Positions 59,159-64,000 of a stretch of 64,000 nucleotides of DNA are shown piece by piece (within the stretch, counting starts at the first letter, position 1; every line of letters begins with the position of its first letter). The notes under the pieces are model-generated. The model saw nothing but the letters and a program-made list of their open reading frames with translations, was not told the DNA's origin and ran no database searches. The position numbers and the translations under genes were made by a program. Origin of the DNA: DATBGO01 sp963840095 (GTDB taxonomy: Bacteria > Actinomycetota > Actinomycetes > Streptosporangiales > Streptosporangiaceae); contig CAWIXN010000003.1 of assembly GCA_963840095.1 (NCBI GenBank), forward strand, positions 185,664 to 249,663. The letters are read 5' to 3'.

Positions 59159-61654
59159 ATGGCCGTGGCCGAGGTGCCTGGAGATTTCCAGGAGAAGTAT
59201 CCGTCAGCTGACGGGGCCGCGCAGCGGTGGGCGGCGCTGGCCGAGGAGATCTCGCACAGATGGAACGGTGGGGGCGGCCCTCAGCTAGGCGCTGGCCCCA
59301 CGGAACCGGTGGCGTCGGCTAAGGCTGGCGCACCTAGCGGGTCGCTGCTGATCCTGGGCTCGGGGATACAGAGCATCGGCTTCACGATGGACGCTGAAGC
59401 ACATATCCGGTCGGCGGACAAGGTGTTCTTCTGCGTCGCGGACGCGGTGACGGTCGCCTGGCTCAGGCAGTTAAGGCCGGATGCCTACGACCTATACGTG
59501 CTCTACGACGACGCCAAGCCCCGGTATTACACGTATATCCAGATGACCGAGGCGATGCTGCATTACGTGCGCCGCGGGATGAACGTGGTCGGGATCTTCT
59601 ACGGCCACCCGGGAGTATTTGTCCTGTCCACTCACCGCGCGGTTCGGATCGCACGCCGCGAGGGGTACCGGGCGGTGATGCGGGCGGGCATCTCGGCGCT
59701 GGATTGCTTGTGCGCGGACCTGAGCGTGGATCCGTCCCAGCCCGGGCTGCAGACGTTCGAGGCCACAGATCTGCTGCTGCGCCGCCGGCGGCTGGACCCG
59801 GGTTTGCACGTGATCATCTGGCAGGTCGGGCTGATCGGGGAGATGGGGTACCGGCGGAAGGGGTACCTGAACGACAACTTCCCGGTGTTCGTGGACTACC
59901 TGCAATCGGTCTACGGGCCAGACCACCCGGTGACCCATTACGTGGCGGCCCGGTATCCGACGATGGAGCCGCTGATCGCCACGCATGAACTGGGCCGCCT
60001 CCTGGACCACAAGGTCAGGGCCACGCTAAACGGGCTGTCCACGCTGTACGTGCCGCCCCGCGACGGGGCGCCGGCCGACCTGGAGACGGCGATCGCGCTC
60101 GGGCTGGCCAAGCCGGGCAACGTGGTCCGGCCCTCGGCCCCGCTCCGCGAGATCGACCAGTATGGCGACCGTGAAATGCGCGCCATTGCCGGGTTCCGCG
60201 GGTTCACCGTGCCGCCGGACTACCAGTACCTGGAATGGACGGCGACCTGCCAGTTCCTGATCGACCTGGCCCGCGACACCGGGCTGCAGCGGCTCTACGC
60301 CAGCGACCCGGGCCAGGCCCTGGCGGCCTACCCCGGACTGACCGAGCGGGAGCGGTCGCTGCTGGCCACGCGGAACGAGGGCGCGATCCAGGTGGCGGCG
60401 AAGGGCAAGGCCGTCACCGACTCCCCCATCGAGGGCCTGGTGCACGAGGCACTCGGCCAGCTCACGATGGCGCGGTCGCTGGCTGCGGCGGTGTACCGCA
60501 GCCGGGCCGAGCGCAGCGACGGGCCGCTGCGCGAGTGGGAGCGCGACACCGGGCGGAGCGTGGACTGGCGGCTGCTGCCGGCCGCCATCGACAACGTGCT
60601 GGCCAGCTCACTGCGCGCGTGGACCGGTGCGTACCTGGACGACGGGTCCCGGTGTCTGCTCACCGTGGTCGGCAGCCGCCGGGGCAACCGGTTCAGTGTG
60701 GTGTACGTGGGCGGCCAGCGCGTTCCGGAATTCACTTTCGCCAACCGCGTCCTGGCCTGGGAGAACGGCCCGCGCGGAGCGTCCAGCGGTGAGCTTGTCT
60801 TCGGGTACGAGCCAGGCTCGCTCAGGCAGGCCACCGGCTATATCGACGACGGGGACGGCGGCCGCCGGGTCAAGCTCGCCGAGCCAGCCCTGCAGGGTTC
60901 CGCGGTGGCGGCCTGGGCAGGACGGTATGTCACCGGCGCTGGCCGGGGGCCGGCCGTGGACATCACGGTGGACGGCGCCGGGCTGACCGTGAGCGTCGAC
61001 GGGGGGCCGCGGGCCCGTCCTGAACTGCGCGACGGGGCGCTGTGCTGGGACGGTAACTGGCTGAGGATCGCCCACCCGGCCGATGGCGCCGCCCGGCTGA
61101 CCGCCTGCCTGCCCGGGTACGGCCGGCCCGGCGAGACGCTCGAGGGTGAGCAGGACGGCGGGTTCATCGCGCCCTATCTCGGCGAGTATCACGCGCGGCG
61201 TCCGCCGGGGGCGGCGGCACCGGATCTGCCGCTGATCATCGGGCCCGGCGTGCTCACCGTCGGCGAGGCGGAACCGCAGCCGTACCGCTTTGACGCACCC
61301 TGGCTCCGGTGGGGTGACGGCTCGCCGGATACCGCCTCCGGCGAACTGCACGCCTACATCGACCCGCTTACCTACCGCCCCTGCCTGTCGGGCACCGTGA
61401 CGTGGCCGGGCCAGGGCGCCGAACCGGTGCACGCAGCCGAGACCGGGGCGAGCGCAGCCGCGTCGCCGTGGACGCTGCGGCACGCTGACTCCGACCCGAT
61501 CCCCGGCTGGGCCGCGGCTGAACTGATCGTGCTATCCGACCGGTGGGCCACCGCCGGCGGACTCCACCTCTATGCGCAATGGCGCAAGGCGTTCACCGCT
61601 CATGCCCTGCTACGTCAGGTAGCAGCGGCCCTGCGACGGCGCTGGACCGACTAA
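59159..61654 (+). CDS. Borosin-type peptide alpha-N-methyltransferase with clasp domain and beta-rich C-terminal extension
   Basis: 831 residues. Residues 60-310 are a tetrapyrrole-methylase-fold domain that follows fungal OphMA closely: SLLILGSGIQSIGF (SAM loop), DKVFFCVADAVTVAWL, DLYVLYDDAKPRYYTYIQM, VVGIFYGHPGVFV, DCLCADLSVDPSQPG and QTFEATDLLL. The OphMA catalytic trio Tyr66/Arg72/Tyr76 corresponds to Tyr116/Arg122/Tyr126. Residues 330-420 match the clasp (peptide-binding) domain: PPDYQYLEWTATCQFLIDLA, then LTERERSLLATRNEGAIQVA. OphMA-type enzymes methylate backbone amides of a core peptide attached at their own C-terminus; here that place holds about 410 residues with three modules beginning WTGAY (488), WAGRY (586) and YLGEY (673). 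First gene of a three-gene operon. Extra 60-residue N-terminus. Confidence 0.85.
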   Translation: MAVAEVPGDFQEKYPSADGAAQRWAALAEEISHRWNGGGGPQLGAGPTEPVASAKAGAPSGSLLILGSGIQSIGFTMDAEAHIRSADKVFFCVADAVTVAWLRQLRPDAYDLYVLYDDAKPRYYTYIQMTEAMLHYVRRGMNVVGIFYGHPGVFVLSTHRAVRIARREGYRAVMRAGISALDCLCADLSVDPSQPGLQTFEATDLLLRRRRLDPGLHVIIWQVGLIGEMGYRRKGYLNDNFPVFVDYLQSVYGPDHPVTHYVAARYPTMEPLIATHELGRLLDHKVRATLNGLSTLYVPPRDGAPADLETAIALGLAKPGNVVRPSAPLREIDQYGDREMRAIAGFRGFTVPPDYQYLEWTATCQFLIDLARDTGLQRLYASDPGQALAAYPGLTERERSLLATRNEGAIQVAAKGKAVTDSPIEGLVHEALGQLTMARSLAAAVYRSRAERSDGPLREWERDTGRSVDWRLLPAAIDNVLASSLRAWTGAYLDDGSRCLLTVVGSRRGNRFSVVYVGGQRVPEFTFANRVLAWENGPRGASSGELVFGYEPGSLRQATGYIDDGDGGRRVKLAEPALQGSAVAAWAGRYVTGAGRGPAVDITVDGAGLTVSVDGGPRARPELRDGALCWDGNWLRIAHPADGAARLTACLPGYGRPGETLEGEQDGGFIAPYLGEYHARRPPGAAAPDLPLIIGPGVLTVGEAEPQPYRFDAPWLRWGDGSPDTASGELHAYIDPLTYRPCLSGTVTWPGQGAEPVHAAETGASAAASPWTLRHADSDPIPGWAAAELIVLSDRWATAGGLHLYAQWRKAFTAHALLRQVAAALRRRWTD

Positions 61655-61672
61655 GCGACAAGGAGACTCGCG

Positions 61673-63037
61673 ATGGGAACCCCACCACCTTTGCCCATGC
61701 CACCCGTCCCCCCGGGAGCCGAGATAACGCCGGTCAACGTGGACATCGATATCGACGTGGACGTGGATATCGACGTAGATGTGGACGTGGATATCGACGT
61801 AGATGTGGACGTGGATATCGACGTGGACATAGATGTAGATATCGACGCTCTCGTCGTGGTCGACATCGACGTGGACATCGACGTGGACATCGACACCGAC
61901 GTGGTAACCGACGTCGATACCGTGACCGACGTCGACGTGGACACCGACATCGACACCGACATCGAGGCTGACCCCGGTGGGATGTCGCGCCTGGTCAGTT
62001 CGCTGAACACCTGGCTTTCCAGCAACGCAAACCGGGCCGCGCTGCTGGCCAGCCTGGGCGGCCCCATCGGCAGCTACTACATCGGGAAAGCGATTGCCGC
62101 GACCAGTCGGTCGGCCGACCCGCAGGCGGGCGGCGTCAAGCCGACGGAGGCCCAGGGCTTCGCCGTCCTGCTCAACCACATCTTCGCTAGCGGCACCACC
62201 GCCGAGCAGGCGTGGCAGACGGTCGCCTCTTTCGTGCAGACCCAGAACCCGACGACCAGCGACCAGACACTACTGCTGATGCAGATCCTCATCGCGCCCA
62301 ACCAGGCGGCCGACGCCGCTCTCGCCGCCTGGAACTGGCCCAAGTCGGCCAGCGGCGCCCTGATCGCACAGCTCGCCTCGATGGCCCCGTCGGCCATCTA
62401 CTCGTTCATGGAGACTTACCAGTACCAGAGCCAGACGCTGCCAGTGAAGGTCGCCGCCTCAGTCATCCTCAACGCCCTGAACAGCGCCACCAGCGGATGG
62501 GTGTCGGCGTTCAACACCGTCGGCGTGACCGACGACGCCAACCCCGGTCCCGGAAACTACGACGGGGCCGGATACAGCTACTCCGCCGAGGCCCTGGCCG
62601 CGGCCGGGGTCAGGCCCGGTGGGACGGTCACCGCCGGCGGGACCACCTTCATCTGGCCCGACGTGGCGTCCGGCCAGCACGACACGGTCACGGCGGCCAG
62701 CCAGGTCATCCAGCTCAGCGGCCAAGGGAGCACGCTGTCGTTCCTCGGCTCTGGTACCTTCGGCACGCAGAGCGGCACGATCACCGTCACCTATACCGAC
62801 GGCTCGACCTCATCGGGGAAGATCACGTACGCCGACTGGTGTGCCGGTGAGGCCGCCAGCGGCAGCACGCTCGTGGTCACGACCGCGTACCGGAACTACA
62901 CCGGCGGCAAGCAGGCCAACCCGCTGCGGGCGTACCTGTACGCCGCGTCCATCCCGCTCACAGCGGGCAAGGACATCAAGTCCGTGACCATGCCGGTCAA
63001 CTCCAACCTGCACTTCTTCGCCGTCACAGCGAGCTGA
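61673..63037 (+). CDS. Val/Ile-Asp repeat protein with helical region and C-terminal beta-sandwich
   Basis: 454 residues, 18 bp after the methyltransferase stop, ribosome site AAGGAGA. Residues 1-20: Pro-rich MGTPPPLPMPPVPPGAEITP. Residues 21-100: alternating Val/Ile (later Thr) and Asp, 34 Asp in 80 residues, e.g. DIDVDVDIDVDVDVDIDVD. Residues 104-290: helical, with MSRLVSSLNTWLSSNANRAA, then TTAEQAWQTVASFVQTQNPT. Residues 292-454: a beta-sandwich (FNTVGVTDDANPGPGNYDGA, GYSYSAEALAAAGV, FIWPDVASGQ, TYTDGSTSSGKITYADWC) like the C-terminal domain of secreted actinobacterial GH92-type enzymes. No signal peptide. Best candidate substrate or carrier for the methyltransferase. The tract may otherwise bind cations. 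Confidence 0.8.
   Translation: MGTPPPLPMPPVPPGAEITPVNVDIDIDVDVDIDVDVDVDIDVDVDVDIDVDIDVDIDALVVVDIDVDIDVDIDTDVVTDVDTVTDVDVDTDIDTDIEADPGGMSRLVSSLNTWLSSNANRAALLASLGGPIGSYYIGKAIAATSRSADPQAGGVKPTEAQGFAVLLNHIFASGTTAEQAWQTVASFVQTQNPTTSDQTLLLMQILIAPNQAADAALAAWNWPKSASGALIAQLASMAPSAIYSFMETYQYQSQTLPVKVAASVILNALNSATSGWVSAFNTVGVTDDANPGPGNYDGAGYSYSAEALAAAGVRPGGTVTAGGTTFIWPDVASGQHDTVTAASQVIQLSGQGSTLSFLGSGTFGTQSGTITVTYTDGSTSSGKITYADWCAGEAASGSTLVVTTAYRNYTGGKQANPLRAYLYAASIPLTAGKDIKSVTMPVNSNLHFFAVTAS
61740..61980. repeat. Val/Ile-Asp coding repeat
   Basis: GTGGAC/GTGGAT/ATCGAC/GTAGAT hexanucleotide pieces build a 24-bp unit (GTGGATATCGACGTAGATGT then GGAC) present two to three times exactly around 61760-61830, followed by looser copies. 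The third frame and the minus strand are also open through it, as expected for such a repeat. Confidence 0.85.
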
Positions 63038-63109
63038 CCGGCGACTGCGGTGCCCGCTTCAGCCCTGACCCCGTTGCCGCCCCCCTGGCCGGTCGCGGGG
63101 TCAGGCGCG

Positions 63110-63781
63110 ATGAACGATGCGCGGCTGCTCGGTTACGACACGGCCTGCTTCCCGTTCGCATCCTTGGCAGCCAAGGCCCTCCGGGTCGAGGATCTCAGCG
63201 CGCTGCATGAGCAGCGGCGCGACCTGAGCCAGCCACCCAGGTACGCCGACAACATTCGGCTGCGCCGGGAACTGCTGCTCCGCCTGGAGGCGACGCCGTT
63301 CTTCTCCTATTACGACGCACTGGTAAGCACCGTCGTGGCACCGCTGTTCGGGGTTAAGCTGTCCTACTCTCGCCGTCCGCAGTTCCGGGTGCACCTGGCC
63401 GGAAGCCCGAGCGCGAGCGCGTGGCACACCGACCAGCAGGTGACCGGGCGCGACGACCAGGTCAACATCTGGCTGCCGTTCACAAGCACCTGCACGGCGA
63501 ACACCCTGTGGGTCGAACCCGACTACGGCCGCGGCGACTACACGCCGATACTGGTGGGGTACGGCCAGATGCTGCTGTTCGATGGCGGCCTGCTTTCGCA
63601 CGGAACGGTCGAGAACACCTCCAGCCAGACAAGGGTGAGCATGGACCTGCGGTTCGTCCCGCACGGGCCGTGCGTGCTGCAGCGCTTCTTCCCCAGTCGG
63701 GCCAGCCTGGCGGGTGGGCGGCCAGGCCAGGGGGTGTGCGCCAATTCCGTAGGTGGCAGGCACCGGTCTATACCGACATGA
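63110..63781 (+). CDS. 2-oxoglutarate/Fe(II)-dependent oxygenase
   Basis: 223 residues from ATG 63110 (a GTG at 63050 would add 20 residues). Iron facial triad and 2-oxoglutarate residue: His106 and Asp108 in ASAWHTDQQVTG, His164 in GGLLSHGTVENT and Arg175 in SQTRVSMDLRFVP, with NIWLPFTSTCTANTLWVEPD between. Resembles small StrG/PhyH-like oxygenases of natural-product clusters. Third gene of the operon; likely hydroxylates the product of the methyltransferase and repeat-protein pair, by context. The last 30 residues (Gly/Arg/Ser-rich) look like extended read-through. Confidence 0.8.
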   Translation: MNDARLLGYDTACFPFASLAAKALRVEDLSALHEQRRDLSQPPRYADNIRLRRELLLRLEATPFFSYYDALVSTVVAPLFGVKLSYSRRPQFRVHLAGSPSASAWHTDQQVTGRDDQVNIWLPFTSTCTANTLWVEPDYGRGDYTPILVGYGQMLLFDGGLLSHGTVENTSSQTRVSMDLRFVPHGPCVLQRFFPSRASLAGGRPGQGVCANSVGGRHRSIPT

Positions 63782-64000
63782 CGGTCTCGCTGTGGACTAC
63801 ACCCTCAAGTCGCTGGAAAAGGTGCTGGACGGGCCGCCTCGCCACGCCGTCCGCCAGGCCAGGGCGGTACTCAAGGACGCCGCCTATGGGGTGCTCGGCG
63901 AGATGATCGCCGCGATCGAGGCTCAGCCCCCGGTCGGCCGCCGCCCGCGGCGAGAAGCGGCTGTCAGCGCAGATCGGCGCCCTGCTGGACGCGCAGATCC
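63753..64000 (+). CDS. Partial ORF of unknown function at the right edge
   Basis: From a GTG at 63753 (or 63792), overlapping the oxygenase end: VAGTGLYRHDGLAVDYTLKS, LEKVLDGPPRHAVRQARAVL, KDAAYGVLGEMIAAIEAQPP, open to the window end. It reads like a real helical protein and would be a fourth operon gene. No family recognised, and about 80 residues only are visible. Confidence 0.4.
   Translation, partial: MAGTGLYRHDGLAVDYTLKSLEKVLDGPPRHAVRQARAVLKDAAYGVLGEMIAAIEAQPPVGRRPRREAAVSADRRPAGRAD

Noticed and set aside
61651..62067. Ser/Thr/Met repeat protein on the minus strand of the Val-Asp gene
   Set aside because: It is the complementary reading of the GTGGAC/ATCGAC repeat; the plus frame has an RBS, operon spacing and a real C-terminal domain.

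Overview
The window is high-GC, third-position-GC-rich DNA with frequent GTG starts, several 4-bp ATGA/GTGA gene overlaps, and actinobacterial hallmark families: DprE2 and decaprenyl-phosphate phosphoribosyltransferase, mycothiol-type DinB, fused isobutyryl-CoA mutase IcmF, an ECF42-type sigma factor with its DGPF partner, and AbiEi/DUF559 proteins. I read it as the chromosome of a soil-type filamentous actinomycete (Streptosporangiales/Treboniaceae-like is a guess). No rRNA, tRNA or CRISPR array was seen.

Layout. 1-2.3 kb: end of a Mg-type P-type ATPase and a small membrane protein. 2.3-6.5 kb (minus): a KaiC-KaiB clock-type operon followed by a frameshifted HAD-HerA-like ATPase gene whose N-terminus is a histidine-kinase scrap. 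6.7-12.3 kb: an aldehyde dehydrogenase pair, a DUF559 protein between two copies of a palindromic element, a phytanoyl-CoA-type dioxygenase and a short Erm-like methylase. 12.3-22 kb: a broken PadR/membrane gene, a secreted beta-helix protein, upp, an intact response regulator next to a ruined histidine kinase, a coupled cell-envelope operon (phosphodiester glycosidase, DPPR synthase, DprE2) and a secreted cyclophilin. 22-31.5 kb: cold-shock protein, a Gly/Ser repeat protein, sigma factor plus DGPF protein, PadR, DinB and a zinc-finger regulator, with long perfect inverted repeats between genes. 31.7-35.3 kb: modABC bracketed by two single-domain Mop proteins. 35.5-49.7 kb: mixed housekeeping and stress genes (TrmO, CoA-transferase, LysM/Rpf-like protein, CorA, ArsR-SRPBCC fusion, DUF899, haloacid dehalogenase) ending in a KdpD that has lost its membrane region and its phospho-acceptor histidine. 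50-57.3 kb: toxin-antitoxin genes, an iron-uptake pair, MarR and IcmF, the last with a two-palindrome operator region shared with a divergent Dph6-like gene. 58-59 kb: transposase remnant.

The most interesting region is 59.1-63.8 kb. A tight plus-strand operon encodes (i) an 831-residue protein whose N-terminal half matches the fungal borosin peptide alpha-N-methyltransferase OphMA, including the catalytic Tyr/Arg/Tyr and the clasp domain, but whose C-terminus is a three-module beta-rich extension instead of a short core peptide; (ii) a 454-residue protein with an 80-residue tract of alternating Val/Ile and Asp fused to a helical region and a beta-sandwich; and (iii) a 2-oxoglutarate/Fe(II)-type oxygenase. 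This looks like an undescribed borosin-type RiPP or protein-backbone-methylation locus.

A second theme is gene decay. At least ten genes are frameshifted, nonsense-mutated or internally deleted (dienelactone hydrolase, HAD-ATPase, PadR/membrane protein, histidine kinase, ornithine cyclodeaminase, LuxR, SDR, Phd antitoxin, a YQYY-type protein, class I aldolase, transposase). Some single-base shifts could be assembly errors, but the internal deletions and the 10-bp tandem duplication are not easily explained that way.
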